From Bacillus thuringiensis (GTDB lineage: Bacteria; Bacillota; Bacilli; Bacillales; Bacillaceae_G): DNA of 64,000 nucleotides. A model generated the notes under the pieces. That model searched no databases. It was not told the DNA's origin and saw only the letters and a list, made by a program, of their open reading frames with translations. The position numbers and the translations under genes were made by a program. The DNA lies in contig NZ_CP155559.1 in NCBI RefSeq assembly GCF_022095615.2, forward strand, positions 4,989,501-5,053,500, written 5' to 3'. Shown piece by piece: positions 33,917 through 44,178 of this stretch (its first letter is position 1; every line of letters starts with the position of its first letter).

Positions 33917-34786
33917 CTATTTAGAGAATAAAGATGTAAAAGCTTCTACAATAAACAATTTAACTTCTGGCTTTTCTTCTTCCTCTTCTACTTTTACATA
34001 CTCATTTTTCTTTTCTTGTTTTTTCTCCACAGGTTTCTCCTCTTTTTCCACAGTTTTTGTTTCTTCTTTACTTACAGGCTGCTCTTCGACTTTTGTTTCA
34101 TTTTTTACTACTTTCTTTTCAGAAGCTGTTACTTTTTTTACTACTTCCTGCTTTACAACTTTCGTTTCTTTTACCTTATCCACTTTCTTCTCTTCTGTAT
34201 CTACTACTTCCTCATCTAGTTGTACCTGCTCCTCTTCAGGAGATTCTGCCTTCACAACATGTTCTTCCTTCCTTACAGCTGTACCACTTGAAAAATCTAA
34301 GAAACACATCGGCGGAAATAATACACACCACCAGTTTGCCCCTTCACCTTCCCCAATTGTAATTAATACGGCCTCATATTCCCCTGCTGGATAAATGAAA
34401 TTCCCATATACCTTTGTAGGAAACTTTACATTCTTACTAAATTTCACTTGAAATGAATCTTTACTTCCTTCTTGTTTCAACGTATTCGCCACTGTTTTTT
34501 CGATTTCTGGAATATGACTTTGAATGACTTTACGTGCCTCTTCAAATGAAGTTAAATCCGCTACCCATCCATCAATTTGTGTTTTTACTTCATCACGCAC
34601 TTTGCGCTTTAACGCCTGATCTTTATCTGAATCACTATTTGCTAAAATTCGTAATCGAACGGCCTCTTTCGGAATAACTGAAGGCCCTTTCGCATCAGCT
34701 TTCATATATCCAAACTGCACAAGCAACTGTGCACCAATTAATAATAGAAGAAGATAAGCAATAACTTGTTTTTTCATTTCCTCCAC
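33917..34786 (-). CDS. spoIIR: Stage II sporulation protein R with low-complexity insert
   Basis: Signalling protein made in the forespore and secreted to trigger SpoIIGA processing of pro-sigma-E in the mother cell. The N-terminal hydrophobic segment (about 7-25) is the signal anchor, and the core (about 35-170) has VRLRILANSDSDKDQALKR and GEGEGANWWCVLFPPMCFLD. Residues about 172-270 are a Lys/Glu/Val-rich insert, after which the conserved end VKLFIVEAFTSLFSK returns. The start is GTG at 34786; ATG at 34777 is an alternative with GGAGG only two bases away. Confidence 0.93.
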   Translation of the reverse strand: MEEMKKQVIAYLLLLLIGAQLLVQFGYMKADAKGPSVIPKEAVRLRILANSDSDKDQALKRKVRDEVKTQIDGWVADLTSFEEARKVIQSHIPEIEKTVANTLKQEGSKDSFQVKFSKNVKFPTKVYGNFIYPAGEYEAVLITIGEGEGANWWCVLFPPMCFLDFSSGTAVRKEEHVVKAESPEEEQVQLDEEVVDTEEKKVDKVKETKVVKQEVVKKVTASEKKVVKNETKVEEQPVSKEETKTVEKEEKPVEKKQEKKNEYVKVEEEEEKPEVKLFIVEAFTSLFSK

Positions 34787-34863
34787 CGTCCCTTCTACAA
34801 ACAGTGTGGACAGACTTTAATCTTTCTAAACTATTAAATTCAAAATCTATATAAATTTTCCCA

Positions 34864-34896
34864 CAAAAAAAATAGAGTAAGGCGTGAACCTTACTC
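34864..34896 (-). terminator. Terminator of the prfA-prmC operon
   Basis: 8-bp stem GAGTAAGG / CCTTACTC with a 6-base loop, then eight T on the minus strand. It overlaps the prmC stop codon. Confidence 0.88.
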
Positions 34897-35742
34897 CATC
34901 TCTGCAAATACCATACGATCTTTTCCATTAATATCAAACACAATCTCAACATGAGCATGTGGAAAAGCTTGTTGTAACAGCCCTTTTACATCCTCACCTT
35001 GCCCTACTCCAATTTCAAATGCCACAATTGCTTTCTTCTGCAATACATTCGGCAACTCTTCCATAAAACGGCGATAGAAATCTAATCCGTCTTCACCACC
35101 AACAAGAGCTCTCTTTGGCTCATGCTCTTTCACCACAGGAGAAAGGCCACGCCAATCCTCTTCCGGTATATATGGGGGATTTGAAACAACAACATCTAAC
35201 TTTTGACCTGTTTGATAAAATGGTGACAATAAATCACCATGATAAAACGTTACTTCTGCGCCCAAAGTTTTTGCATTTTCTTTCGCAACTTCAATCGACT
35301 CTTGTGCAATATCTACCGTATACACATGAAGATTTTTATTTTCTAAAGCCAGCGTAATAGAAATCGCTCCACTACCTGTACCGATATCCGCCACATGCAG
35401 TTTCTCATCATCAAAATGACGCTCGATTCTTTCTAACACTCCCACTATAAGCTCTTCTGTTTCCGGTCTTGGTATTAATACTTCTTCATTCACAAAGAAC
35501 GACCGTCCATAAAACATTTCATAACCAATCATATATTGAATAGGAATACCTTCTACATGCTTGTGAATAAACTCCGTAAAACTTGTTTCTTGTTCCACAG
35601 TTATTTCTTCACGCATATTCATGAGCATTCCGGTTCTGTTCGTCTTTAATACATGACAAAGGACAATTTCTCCCGCATTTTCATCTCGTCCATTTTCCTG
35701 TAAAAAAGAAGAAGCCCATTTCAGGGCTTCATAGACACGCAT
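34891..35742 (-). CDS. prmC: Release factor glutamine methyltransferase
   Basis: Methylates the glutamine of the GGQ motif in release factors, 283 residues. N-terminal helical domain, then a Rossmann methyltransferase with the SAM motif VADIGTGSGAISITLALE and the catalytic NPPY in VVSNPPYIPEEDW. Its start overlaps the stop of its substrate gene prfA by one base. Confidence 0.96.
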   Translation of the reverse strand: MRVYEALKWASSFLQENGRDENAGEIVLCHVLKTNRTGMLMNMREEITVEQETSFTEFIHKHVEGIPIQYMIGYEMFYGRSFFVNEEVLIPRPETEELIVGVLERIERHFDDEKLHVADIGTGSGAISITLALENKNLHVYTVDIAQESIEVAKENAKTLGAEVTFYHGDLLSPFYQTGQKLDVVVSNPPYIPEEDWRGLSPVVKEHEPKRALVGGEDGLDFYRRFMEELPNVLQKKAIVAFEIGVGQGEDVKGLLQQAFPHAHVEIVFDINGKDRMVFAEME

Positions 35743-36809
35743 TACTCAGCTGCCTCCATCTTTTGAGCCTGATCTTCCATCACTAAGGCATTGATGAAAT
35801 CATCTAACTTACCTTGTAAGATTTGATCTAGCTTTTGAATCGTTAAACCGATTCGATGGTCTGTAACACGGTTTTGCGGGAAATTATACGTACGAATACG
35901 CTCTGAACGATCACCCGTACCAACAGCTTGTTTACGGTTTTGATCATACTCAGCTTGCGCTTCTTGTCTAAACTTATCATAAACACGTGCGCGTAATACT
36001 TTCATCGCTTTTTCTTTATTCTTGATTTGTGATTTCTCATCCTGACACGATACAACTACACCAGTCGGTAAATGCGTTAAACGTACCGCTGACATCGTTG
36101 TATTAACACTTTGTCCACCAGGACCACTAGAAGCAAACGTATCAACACGAACATCTTTTTCATGAATACTAATTTCTACTTCTTCTGCCTCTGGTAATAC
36201 AGCTACAGTTGCTGTAGATGTATGAATACGTCCACCAGATTCCGTTTCAGGAACACGTTGTACACGGTGAGCACCATTCTCGAATTTCAGCTTCGCGAAC
36301 GCACCTTTACCGTTAATCATAAAGATAATCTCTTTATATCCACCTAGCTCTGTATAGCTTGCTTCGATAATTTCAGTTTTCCAACCTTGTACCTCAGCAT
36401 AACGGCTATACATACGATATAAATCACCAGCAAATAAAGCTGCCTCATCACCACCAGCAGCACCACGAACCTCAACGATAACGTTTTTATCATCATTAGG
36501 ATCTTTTGGAACAAGTAAAATTTTCAGACGCTCTGACAATTCTTTATCTTGTCCTTCTAATTCAGAAACCTCTTCTTTTACCATGTCACGCATATCAGCG
36601 TCTAACTTATCTTCTAACATTGCTTTTGCATCTCTTAATTGCTCACGAACATCTTTATACTCACGGTACACCTCTACCGTTTCTTGCATATCAGATTGTT
36701 CCTTTGAATACTCACGAAGCTTATTCGTATCGCTAATAACCTCTGGGTCACTTAACAATTCATTTAACTTCTCATAACGATCTTCTACAGCTTGCAAACG
36801 ATCTAACAC
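35742..36809 (-). CDS. prfA: Peptide chain release factor 1
   Basis: Recognises UAA and UAG stop codons, 355 residues. The GGQ peptidyl-hydrolysis motif is in [20 protein letters not shown], and the codon-recognition region follows the acidic coiled N-terminal domain. The start chosen is GTG at 36809 because AGAGGTG lies six bases upstream and the product then begins as in other Bacillus RF1. An in-frame GTG three codons upstream is less likely. Confidence 0.96.
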   Translation of the reverse strand: MLDRLQAVEDRYEKLNELLSDPEVISDTNKLREYSKEQSDMQETVEVYREYKDVREQLRDAKAMLEDKLDADMRDMVKEEVSELEGQDKELSERLKILLVPKDPNDDKNVIVEVRGAAGGDEAALFAGDLYRMYSRYAEVQGWKTEIIEASYTELGGYKEIIFMINGKGAFAKLKFENGAHRVQRVPETESGGRIHTSTATVAVLPEAEEVEISIHEKDVRVDTFASSGPGGQSVNTTMSAVRLTHLPTGVVVSCQDEKSQIKNKEKAMKVLRARVYDKFRQEAQAEYDQNRKQAVGTGDRSERIRTYNFPQNRVTDHRIGLTIQKLDQILQGKLDDFINALVMEDQAQKMEAAE

Positions 36810-36883
36810 ACCATTCACCTCTACATCCTAGTATCTAATACAAATAGTATATGGTACTTAATCAAAAAAACGCAAATTATATT

Positions 36884-36955
36884 TAAAAGCGCAAGCGGCT
36901 CGCTCAGCTCTGACTGCCTAAAGTTCTTAGCTGTACAAAGAGCTGGCCACCAATC
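36884..36955. repeat. Shortened structured intergenic repeat
   Basis: Unit in the tdk-prfA spacer, starting TAAAAGCGCAAGCGGCTCGC and ending AGAGCTGGCCACCAATC. It lacks most of the central hairpin of the type 2 units (30899, 38212). Confidence 0.65.
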
Positions 36956-36967
36956 TTCATCTATTTT

Positions 36968-36996
36968 GAAAAAAACCCGCTCTACATAGCGAGTTT
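36968..36996 (-). terminator. Terminator of tdk
   Basis: 9-bp stem with one mismatch, AAACCCGCT / AGCGAGTTT, 6-base loop, followed by a T run on the minus strand. Confidence 0.85.
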
Positions 36997-36999
36997 CAT

Positions 37000-37584
37000 T
37001 TATCTTTGTTTTGTAGGTACTGCATGACAATGACGACAACGTGGTTCATACGATTCTGAAGCCCCAACTAAAATAATTGGATCATCAAATGCTGCTGGTT
37101 CTCCATCGATTAAACGTTGCGTACGACTTGCCGGAGATCCGCATGCAGAACAAACTGCCTGCAATTTAGTTACATGTTCAGCAATCGCCATCAGCTGAGG
37201 AACTTGTCCAAATGGTAGACCACGGAAATCTTGGTCTAATCCAGCTACAATGACACGATAGCCACGATTTGCCAATACTTGCACCACTTCCACAATGTCC
37301 CCATCAAAAAATTGTACCTCATCGATTGCAATAACATCCATTTCTTCTGTTACATGGTTAAATATATCTTTCGAAGCTGAAACAGGAACTGCTTTAACCT
37401 TTAATCCATTATGTGATACAACATCTTCTTCACTATAACGATTATCAATACATGGTTTAAATACAATCGCATGTTGTTTTGCAAATTGCGTACGGCGTAT
37501 ACGGCGGATGAGCTCTTCTGATTTCCCAGAAAACATACTCCCGCAAATCACTTCAATCCAACCATTTTGATTCATTAAGTACAT
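37000..37584 (-). CDS. tdk: Thymidine kinase
   Basis: Type II thymidine kinase, 194 residues. Walker A is [12 protein letters not shown], the DEVQFF region holds Walker B, and a zinc site is formed by CSACGS and CRHCHAVPT. It phosphorylates thymidine for salvage. It lies between rpmE2 and prfA as expected and has a strong terminator. AAAGGAGAGC precedes the ATG. Confidence 0.96.
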   Translation of the reverse strand: MYLMNQNGWIEVICGSMFSGKSEELIRRIRRTQFAKQHAIVFKPCIDNRYSEEDVVSHNGLKVKAVPVSASKDIFNHVTEEMDVIAIDEVQFFDGDIVEVVQVLANRGYRVIVAGLDQDFRGLPFGQVPQLMAIAEHVTKLQAVCSACGSPASRTQRLIDGEPAAFDDPIILVGASESYEPRCRHCHAVPTKQR

Positions 37585-37648
37585 TGAGCTCTCCTTTCAT
37601 CTACTTTCCTAATCTAAAGTAGGGTAAAGGTTTAATATTTTTGCAAAA

Positions 37649-37684
37649 AAAACAGACAAGCGAATACATACACTTGCCTGTTTT
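37649..37684 (-). terminator. Terminator of rpmE2
   Basis: 12-bp stem with one mismatch, AAAACAGACAAG / CTTGCCTGTTTT, 12-base loop, and eight T on the minus strand. Confidence 0.92.
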
Positions 37685-37694
37685 ATGTTCTTTA

Positions 37695-37940
37695 TTACTT
37701 GATACCGTATTTCTTATTGAAGCGGTCAACACGTCCGTCTGCAGTAGCAAACTTCTGACGTCCAGTGTAGAATGGGTGAGAATCAGAACTGATCTCAATT
37801 TTTAGTAATGGATAAGTGTTACCATCTTCCCACTCAACAGTTTCGCTAGAGCCTTTAGTAGACCCGCTTAAGAATTTGAAGCCTGTGTTCGTGTCCATAA
37901 ATACAACTTTATTGTAATTTGGATGGATTCCTGCTTTCAT
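37695..37940 (-). CDS. rpmE2: Ribosomal protein L31 type B (zinc-free)
   Basis: Large-subunit ribosomal protein, 81 residues, beginning [20 protein letters not shown]. It has no cysteine pair, so it is the zinc-independent type B (C-minus) form. The start is the ATG at 37940, nine bases after AAGGAG; the ATG at 37949 touches that signal. In B. subtilis the zinc-binding L31 occupies this site between rho and tdk. Confidence 0.95.
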   Translation of the reverse strand: MKAGIHPNYNKVVFMDTNTGFKFLSGSTKGSSETVEWEDGNTYPLLKIEISSDSHPFYTGRQKFATADGRVDRFNKKYGIK

Positions 37941-38090
37941 TCTTTTCATCTCCTTCCGCCCTGAATCATTTTCGAAACAGAGTTTTTCATCTTCAGCTGC
38001 TTACACAACTATATTGATGAAACACATATGATGAAATTATAACAAGGCTAACTCCATTTTGCAACTACCTGTTTTTGTCTTTTTAAAAAA

Positions 38091-38370
38091 TAAAAGCGCA
38101 AGCGGCTCGTTCAGAATGGGAGGGGGATGGAGCTTCTGACAAAGAGGCGCTTTTTGCCTCGTAGGAAGACGCGAAGCCACCGACCATTCTAGACGCTGGA
38201 GCTGGATATAATTAAAAGTGTAGGCGGCTCGTTCAGCTCTGAATGGCTAAGGTTCTCTCGTACAAAAGGTGCTTTTTACCTTTAGTGCGAGAGGTTCTTA
38301 GACACGAAGAGCTAGCCGCAGGAACTGGATAAAAATTAAAAGCACAAGTGGCTCGTTCAGAATCCAGAAA
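38091..38370. repeat. Three tandem structured intergenic repeats upstream of rpmE2
   Basis: Unit 1, 38091-38211 (type 1, core AGGCGCTTTTTGCCTCG); unit 2, 38212-38335 (type 2, core AAAGGTGCTTTTTACCTTT); unit 3, 38336-38370 (truncated after GGCTCGTTCAGAATC). Each opens with TAAAAG..CAAG..GGCTCG and full units end CTGGAGCTGGAT or similar. They fill most of the 567-base gap between rpmE2 and rho and run opposite to the set at 40041. Confidence 0.85.
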
Positions 38371-38462
38371 ACTTCAAGCTCTCGACCCAAATATGATTTT
38401 CATCTCAAAAACAAAATTCCCCCCATATATTACTCTCTTTAGTATTTCCTTAAAAAAACATA

Positions 38463-38492
38463 AAAAACTCGCTTACTACGAAATAAGCGAGT
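38463..38492 (-). terminator. Terminator of rho
   Basis: Perfect 9-bp stem ACTCGCTTA / TAAGCGAGT with an 8-base loop, followed by six T on the minus strand. Confidence 0.92.
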
Positions 38493-38507
38493 CCCAATCT
38501 TTTCCCT

Positions 38508-39779
38508 TTACTTAGTTGTTACATATCTTTTTGAGTCTGCAACAATGTTTTGTAAAAATTCTTCATTTGTCTTTGTTTGACGAAGTTTACGTAAGAAACC
38601 TTCGACAAAGTCTGGTGTATCACGCATTGTTTTACGAATACCCCATAGCTTGTCTAAATGTTCTTTCGGAATTAATAGATCTTCTTTACGTGTACCAGAA
38701 CGGCGAATATCAATTGCCGGGAAGATACGACGCTCAGCTAATGAACGATCTAAGTGAAGTTCCATATTTCCAGTTCCTTTAAATTCTTCGTAAATTACAT
38801 CGTCCATACGAGATCCTGTATCAACGAGTGCTGTTGCTAAAATCGTTAAGCTACCGCCTTCTTCAATGTTACGTGCAGCTCCAAAGAAACGCTTCGGTCT
38901 ATGGAAGGCAGCTGGATCGATACCACCCGATAATGTTCTACCACTTGGTGGAATAACAAGGTTGTAAGCTCGCGCTAAACGGGTAATACTATCCATTAAA
39001 ATGATAACATCTTTTTTGTGCTCTACAAGACGCATTGCACGTTCTAACACAAGTTCCGCTACTTTAATATGATTTTCTGGTACTTCATCAAAAGTAGAGC
39101 TTACAACATCTCCTTTAACAGAACGTTCAATGTCTGTTACTTCCTCTGGACGCTCATCAATTAAAAGTACAATTAATTCAGCTTCCGGGTGATTTGTTGT
39201 AACACTGTGTGCGATTTCTTTTAATAGACTTGTTTTACCAGCCTTTGGAGGCGCGACAATTAAACCACGTTGTCCAAATCCAACTGGTGCGATTAAATCC
39301 ATGATGCGTGTCGGTAACTTTTTCGGTTCCGTTTCCAATTTCATTTGGCGATCTGGGTATAATGGTGTTAATGCAGGGAAATGCACACGCTCTTTTGCTG
39401 ACTCTGGATCATCTCCGTTTACAGCTTCAACTTGTAATAATCCAAAATAGCGTTCATTTTCTTTCGGAGGTCGTACTTTACCAGAAACCTTGTCTCCATT
39501 ACGTAAATCGAAACGACGAATTTGCGAAGCTGAGATATAAATATCTTCTGAGCTTGGAGAATAGTTGATAGGACGTAGGAATCCAAATCCTTCTGATTGA
39601 ATAATTTCTAATACGCCTTCCATGAAGAAGAAACCTTCTTTTTCTGCTCGAGCTTTTAGGATAGCGAAGATTAACTCTTTTTTCGTTAATTTGCTATAAT
39701 ACGAAATCTTAAATTCTTTCGCAAGCTCGTATAACTCTTTTAATTTCATGTTTTCTAATGCTGCAATTGACAAATTCAT
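38508..39779 (-). CDS. rho: Transcription termination factor Rho
   Basis: RNA-dependent ATPase that ends transcription, 423 residues. The N-terminal domain ([20 protein letters not shown]) is followed by the RNA-binding cold-shock-like domain with EGFGFLRP, then the ATPase core with Walker [20 protein letters not shown] and Walker [16 protein letters not shown]. The ribosome-binding site is weak (GGTG). A sigma-A promoter lies about 115 bases upstream, leaving a leader where Rho autoregulation would be possible. Confidence 0.97.
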   Translation of the reverse strand: MNLSIAALENMKLKELYELAKEFKISYYSKLTKKELIFAILKARAEKEGFFFMEGVLEIIQSEGFGFLRPINYSPSSEDIYISASQIRRFDLRNGDKVSGKVRPPKENERYFGLLQVEAVNGDDPESAKERVHFPALTPLYPDRQMKLETEPKKLPTRIMDLIAPVGFGQRGLIVAPPKAGKTSLLKEIAHSVTTNHPEAELIVLLIDERPEEVTDIERSVKGDVVSSTFDEVPENHIKVAELVLERAMRLVEHKKDVIILMDSITRLARAYNLVIPPSGRTLSGGIDPAAFHRPKRFFGAARNIEEGGSLTILATALVDTGSRMDDVIYEEFKGTGNMELHLDRSLAERRIFPAIDIRRSGTRKEDLLIPKEHLDKLWGIRKTMRDTPDFVEGFLRKLRQTKTNEEFLQNIVADSKRYVTTK

Positions 39780-39891
39780 TCAGACACCACACTTTAACGT
39801 TATTCTCTTTTCACATGGGTAAAGGGAAAAAATACGGAAGGCAAATAATTAATAATGAAAGGCAATAAGTTCAAGTAGGGTAATATTCACT

Positions 39892-39921
39892 ATTGTAACC
39901 CTTTTATCTAGTTTTAATCAA
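39892..39921 (-). promoter_or_regulatory. Proposed rho promoter
   Basis: TTGATT (39916-39921), 18-base spacer, TACAAT (39892-39897) on the minus strand. Part of the 625-base gap between rho and glpX, which also holds a terminator and three repeats. Confidence 0.6.
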
Positions 39922-39943
39922 TACGTTGAAACACAAATACAAG

Positions 39944-39976
39944 AAGCGAAGACAAGAAAATTTGTCTTCGCTTTTC
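39944..39976. terminator. Terminator-like hairpin between glpX and rho
   Basis: Perfect 12-bp stem AAGCGAAGACAA / TTGTCTTCGCTT with a 6-base loop. Short T runs on both sides. Probably ends glpX transcription. Confidence 0.8.
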
Positions 39977-40040
39977 ATATTTCTTTCTTTTTTCTACTCA
40001 CCCTATTATGAGGAAGAATAGATAAGCCATTTTCGCTCTT

Positions 40041-40410
40041 ATTTAATCCAGTTCCAGCAGCTAGAATCTCCGGTGGCTTCGCGTCTTCCTACGAGGCAAA
40101 AAGCGCCTCTACGTCAGAAGCTCCATCCCCCTACCATTCTGAACGAGCTGCTTACGCTTTTTACTTAATCCAGTTCCAGCAGCTAGAATCTCCGGTCATT
40201 TCACTCTCTCACTCGAAGCAAAAAGCGCTTCAAGGTCGAGAGTTCCAATGCCCTGCGATTCTGAGCGAGCTGCTTCCACTTTTTATTTAATCCAGCTCCA
40301 GTGGCTAGAAGGGTCAGTCATTTCACCCCTTCCTGCGAGGCAAAAAACGCCTCTTCGTCAGGAGCTCCAATGCCTTCCCCTTCTGAGCAAGCCACCTCCG
40401 CTTTTTATTT
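40041..40410. repeat. Three tandem structured intergenic repeats after glpX
   Basis: Units at 40041-40162, 40163-40284 and 40285-40410, all type 1. Each begins TTTAATCCAGTTCCAGCAGC or a close variant, has a central hairpin (GAGGCAAAAAGCGCCTC or GAAGCAAAAAGCGCTTC) and ends GAGC-GC-CTTCCGCTTTTTA. Compensating changes keep the stems: where one arm changes, the other does too (CAGCAG with CTGCTT, CAGTGG with CCACCT). The last unit reaches the glpX stop codon. Confidence 0.88.
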
Positions 40411-41370
40411 AATAACCAAGTTCGGTTTTTTATTCAAGCTATGGCGTCCGTCTACGAAGCGTACTGTGCCTGATTTTGCGCGCATAACAAGGGATTGTGT
40501 TGTTCCTACGCTACCTTTAAATTGAACGCCGCGTAATAGTTCTCCGTCTGTTACTCCTGTTGCTGCAAAGATTGCATCGTCACCTTTTACTAAGTCTTCC
40601 ATGCGAAGGATACGATTTATATCTTCAATGCCCATTTTTTTACAACGAGCTAATTCAGCTTCATTTTGAGGCAGTAGCTTTCCATGGATTTCTCCACCTA
40701 AACATTTTAATGCAACTGCTGCTAATACACCCTCAGGCGCTCCACCAGATCCGAATAAAATGTCTACACCTGTACGATCAAATGCAGTGTTAATTGCTCC
40801 AGCCACATCTCCATCGTTAATTAATTTAATACGAGCACCAGCTTTACGAATTTCTTCGATAATCGCTTGATGACGTGGACGGTTTAAAACTGTCGCTACA
40901 ACATCTTCAATATCTTTATTTTTCGCTTTCGCAACCGCACGTAAGTTATCGATAATAGGCGCATCAATATCGACCGCCCCAACCGCTTCTGGGCCAACCG
41001 CGATTTTATCCATGTACATGTCAGGAGCATGTAACAAATTACCATGATCTGCAATTGCAATAACAGCAAGAGCATTCCATCCACCAGCTGCCACGATGTT
41101 TGTCCCTTCTAAAGGATCAACTGCAACGTCTACACGTGGTCCATATCCCGTACCTAATTTCTCTCCGATATACAGCATTGGCGCTTCATCCATCTCACCT
41201 TCACCAATTACAACTGTACCTTTCATCGGAATTGTATCAAATACATCACGCATAGCTGATGTTGCTGCACCGTCTGCCTCATCCTTTTTCCCGCGTCCCA
41301 TCCAACGCGCTGATGATAAAGCTGCAGCCTCTGTTACACGTACTAACTCCATAGATAAACTTCTTTCCAC
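40405..41370 (-). CDS. glpX: Fructose-1,6-bisphosphatase class II
   Basis: Gluconeogenic phosphatase producing fructose 6-phosphate, 321 residues. Metal-site motifs [14 protein letters not shown] and VDPLEGTN, and the substrate-site [16 protein letters not shown], are intact. A GGAGAGGG signal precedes the ATG. The order fbaA, murA2, glpX, rho is conserved in Bacillus. Confidence 0.96.
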   Translation of the reverse strand: MERSLSMELVRVTEAAALSSARWMGRGKKDEADGAATSAMRDVFDTIPMKGTVVIGEGEMDEAPMLYIGEKLGTGYGPRVDVAVDPLEGTNIVAAGGWNALAVIAIADHGNLLHAPDMYMDKIAVGPEAVGAVDIDAPIIDNLRAVAKAKNKDIEDVVATVLNRPRHQAIIEEIRKAGARIKLINDGDVAGAINTAFDRTGVDILFGSGGAPEGVLAAVALKCLGGEIHGKLLPQNEAELARCKKMGIEDINRILRMEDLVKGDDAIFAATGVTDGELLRGVQFKGSVGTTQSLVMRAKSGTVRFVDGRHSLNKKPNLVIK

Positions 41371-41438
41371 GATAATCCCTCTCCTTTAAGTCTTTATATA
41401 TTCTGCCGTATTTTGTGAACTGTGTTTCTCTATAAAGT

Positions 41439-41484
41439 ATACTTCCGCAAGTAGTGATGCTTCGCTTCCCCCCTGCGGAAGTAT
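41439..41484 (-). terminator. Inverted repeat after murA2, probable terminator
   Basis: Perfect 11-bp arms ATACTTCCGCA / TGCGGAAGTAT with a 24-base loop. There is no strong T run on the minus strand, so the role is less certain. Confidence 0.55.
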
Positions 41485-41487
41485 CAC

Positions 41488-42777
41488 TTATGCGTTCTTC
41501 ATCTCTTCAATTTCTTGACTTGTCATTTGTTCTCGCCAAATGTTTGCGCCAAGACCTTTAAGCTTGTCTACTATATTTTCATAACCTCGATCAATATGCT
41601 CAAGTCCGGTTACTTCTGTAATTCCATCCGCCATTAACCCTGCAATAACAAGGGCTGCTCCAGCTCGCAAATCACTCGCTTTCACTTTTGCACCTTGCAA
41701 TAAAACAGGACCAGTTACAATTGCCGAACGACCTTCTACTTTAATTTGTGCATTCATACGACGTAACTCATCAATGTGTTTAAAACGCGCGCCGTAAATC
41801 GTATCCGTTACAACACCCGTTCCATGCGCCTTTGTTAAAAGCGTCGTAAATGGTTGTTGTAAATCTGTTGGGAATCCTGGATATACAAGCGTTTTTATAT
41901 CAACTACTTTTAACCTTCTATTACCGTTCACTGTAATTTGGTCATCGTTCGTTTCAACTTGGACACCAGCTTCTCTTAACTTCGCTGTAACTGACTCTAA
42001 ATGCTGAGGAATAACATTATCAACCGTTACTTCTCCTCCTGATGCAGCTCCTAAAATCATATACGTACCCGCTTCAATACGATCCGGAATGATCGTGTGA
42101 TGACAACCGTGCAGTGAATCCACACCATCAATTCGGATTACATCTGTGCCAGCACCTTTAATACGTGCACCCATGCTTGTTAACAATGTAGCTACATCAA
42201 TAATCTCTGGTTCTTTCGCTGCGTTTTCAATAACAGTTCTACCCTTCGCTCGCACAGCTGCTAGCATAATATTAATCGTAGCTCCTACACTAACAACATC
42301 TAAATAAATACGTGCCCCGCGTAATTCATCTGCTCTTAAATAAATAGCACCCTGTTCATTCGTAACATGTGCGCCTAACGCTTCAAACCCTTTAATATGC
42401 TGATCAATCGGCCTCGGTCCTAAATGACATCCACCTGGAAGCCCAATAACAGCTTTTTTAAAACGGCCAAGCATCGCACCCATTAAATAATAAGAAGCAC
42501 GCAATTTTTTCACTTTTCCATTTGGTAAAGGCATTGCAACCATGTTAGAAGGATCGACTACCATCTCTTCCTCCTGTCCATAAGTTACCCTTCCTCCAAT
42601 TTCCTCTAGCAAGTCTCCTAACATTTTCACGTCCGAAATATTAGGGACACCACCAATAGTTACTGGAGTATCTGCTAAAATTGTCGCTGGAATTAGTGCA
42701 ACGGCGCTGTTCTTTGCACCACTCACTCGAATTGTTCCATTTAAAGCTCTTCCGCCTTCAATTAGCAATTTTTCCAT
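41488..42777 (-). CDS. murA2: UDP-N-acetylglucosamine 1-carboxyvinyltransferase (second MurA)
   Basis: First committed step of peptidoglycan precursor synthesis, transferring enolpyruvate to UDP-GlcNAc, 429 residues. The catalytic cysteine is in [14 protein letters not shown] (about Cys117), the fosfomycin target; the N-terminal [21 protein letters not shown] is typical. The position between fbaA and glpX corresponds to B. subtilis murAB (murZ), the accessory MurA. Confidence 0.95.
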   Translation of the reverse strand: MEKLLIEGGRALNGTIRVSGAKNSAVALIPATILADTPVTIGGVPNISDVKMLGDLLEEIGGRVTYGQEEEMVVDPSNMVAMPLPNGKVKKLRASYYLMGAMLGRFKKAVIGLPGGCHLGPRPIDQHIKGFEALGAHVTNEQGAIYLRADELRGARIYLDVVSVGATINIMLAAVRAKGRTVIENAAKEPEIIDVATLLTSMGARIKGAGTDVIRIDGVDSLHGCHHTIIPDRIEAGTYMILGAASGGEVTVDNVIPQHLESVTAKLREAGVQVETNDDQITVNGNRRLKVVDIKTLVYPGFPTDLQQPFTTLLTKAHGTGVVTDTIYGARFKHIDELRRMNAQIKVEGRSAIVTGPVLLQGAKVKASDLRAGAALVIAGLMADGITEVTGLEHIDRGYENIVDKLKGLGANIWREQMTSQEIEEMKNA

Positions 42778-43063
42778 ATTGAGCTCCCTTCTTGTGAATG
42801 TATTTACTTTCTATATCTTTATAGAAAGCTCCCCTTAAGAATCTCAATCACTCTTTCCACCCTAAAACTCAATAAATAGGAAACCATTATCTCCATTTCT
42901 CCTGTAATACGAATAGATAAAGATTAACTATTCATCGAATTTACTTTATCAATTTAGATACATTATCACATTTATTAATAGGACTATGCACATTATTTTC
43001 TGTTTCAAAAACAAAATGATAAAAATCTTTAGACTTGTTCACGCTTTCATTATACAACGAAAG

Positions 43064-43093
43064 GAAACCGTCTAAAAGACTAGACGGTTTCCA
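43064..43093 (-). terminator. Terminator of fbaA
   Basis: Perfect 12-bp stem GGAAACCGTCTA / TAGACGGTTTCC with a 6-base loop, then TTTCG on the minus strand. The 332-base gap to murA2 holds nothing else that I can support; no transaldolase gene is present. Confidence 0.9.
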
Positions 43094-43109
43094 AAACGGA
43101 ATTTTATTC

Positions 43110-43967
43110 TTACGCTTTACCGTTAGAACCGAATTCACGCATTTTACCAGCAACAGTTGCTTTAATAGCTTCGCGGCCAGGTCCAATATATTTACGAGGA
43201 TCGTAAACTTCTTGGTCCTTGTTTAATGCTTCACGAACAGCTTTTGTAAACTCAATTTGGTTCTCAGTGTTTACGTTAATTTTTGAAGTACCTAAAGAGA
43301 TAGCTTTTACGATATCTGCAGTTGGGATACCAGTACCACCGTGTAATACTAAAGGTACACCAGTGAAGTCACGAACTTGTTCCATTTCAGCGAATCCTAA
43401 GTTAGGCTCACCTTTGTAAGGACCGTGTACAGAACCTAAAGCTGGAGCTAGGCAATCGATACCTGTTGCTTCAACAAGGTGCTTACACTCTGCTGGATCA
43501 GCGTAAATTACGCCTTCAGCGATGATGTCGTCTTCTTGTCCGCCAACTGTTCCAAGCTCAGCTTCAACAGATACGTTACGAGCGTGTGCGTATTCTACTA
43601 CTTTTTTAGTAGTTTCAACGTTTTCTTCGAATGGGTGGTGAGAAGCGTCGATCATTACAGATGTGAAACCTGCATCAATTGCTTCTTTACATTTTTCGAA
43701 GCTTGAACCATGGTCAAGGTGAATCGCTACAGGAACAGTGATGTTCATTTCTTCGATTAAAGCTTTAACCATAGCTACAACTGTTTTGAAACCAGTCATA
43801 TGACGAGCTGCACCCTCAGATACACCTAGGATTACAGGAGATTTTTCTTCTTCCGCAGCAGCTAAGATAGCTTGAGTCCACTCTAAGTTGTTCATGTTGA
43901 ATTGACCAACTGCGTATTTTCCTTCTAGTGCTGTGTTTAGCATTTCTTTCATAGAAACTAAAGGCAT
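43110..43967 (-). CDS. fbaA: Fructose-bisphosphate aldolase class II
   Basis: Zinc-dependent glycolytic and gluconeogenic aldolase, 285 residues. The metal histidines and signature are in [12 protein letters not shown] and [13 protein letters not shown], with [10 protein letters not shown] for phosphate binding. AGGAGGATTC precedes the ATG. Upstream lie a sigma-A promoter and a cre-like site, suggesting control by CcpA. Confidence 0.97.
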   Translation of the reverse strand: MPLVSMKEMLNTALEGKYAVGQFNMNNLEWTQAILAAAEEEKSPVILGVSEGAARHMTGFKTVVAMVKALIEEMNITVPVAIHLDHGSSFEKCKEAIDAGFTSVMIDASHHPFEENVETTKKVVEYAHARNVSVEAELGTVGGQEDDIIAEGVIYADPAECKHLVEATGIDCLAPALGSVHGPYKGEPNLGFAEMEQVRDFTGVPLVLHGGTGIPTADIVKAISLGTSKINVNTENQIEFTKAVREALNKDQEVYDPRKYIGPGREAIKATVAGKMREFGSNGKA

Positions 43968-44082
43968 GGTGAATCCTCCTAAAAAACGTTTTTTGTATCC
44001 GATAAGTTCTTATCGCTGGTAGTATGACCAGAATAAGGTAAAATATGTATATTTACATACCGGACTTTTTTCTACACTCAAT

Positions 44083-44111
44083 AGGATAACAACTTGTACT
44101 CAAAAACTCAA
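44083..44111 (-). promoter_or_regulatory. Proposed fbaA promoter
   Basis: TTGAGT (44106-44111), 17-base spacer, TATCCT (44083-44088) on the minus strand. Confidence 0.5.
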
Positions 44112-44136
44112 CCGTATTCACCTGCTCAATAGTCCA

Positions 44137-44150
44137 TGTAAACGCTTTTT
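44137..44150. promoter_or_regulatory. cre-like site upstream of the fbaA promoter
   Basis: TGTAAACGCTTTTT matches the CcpA consensus at 13 of 14 positions. It is 26 bases upstream of the -35, a location more often associated with activation than repression. It also lies 30 bases after the spo0F stop. Confidence 0.55.
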
Positions 44151-44178
44151 TCCATATTTTTTATAAAAAATTCATTTT

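Noticed and set aside
34016..34362. Plus-strand Phe/Leu-rich frames opposite spoIIR
   Set aside because: They mirror the Lys/Glu-rich insert of SpoIIR.
42941..43226. Short frames between fbaA and murA2 considered as a transaldolase remnant
   Set aside because: Translations show no transaldolase motif and largely mirror the fbaA end and its terminator.
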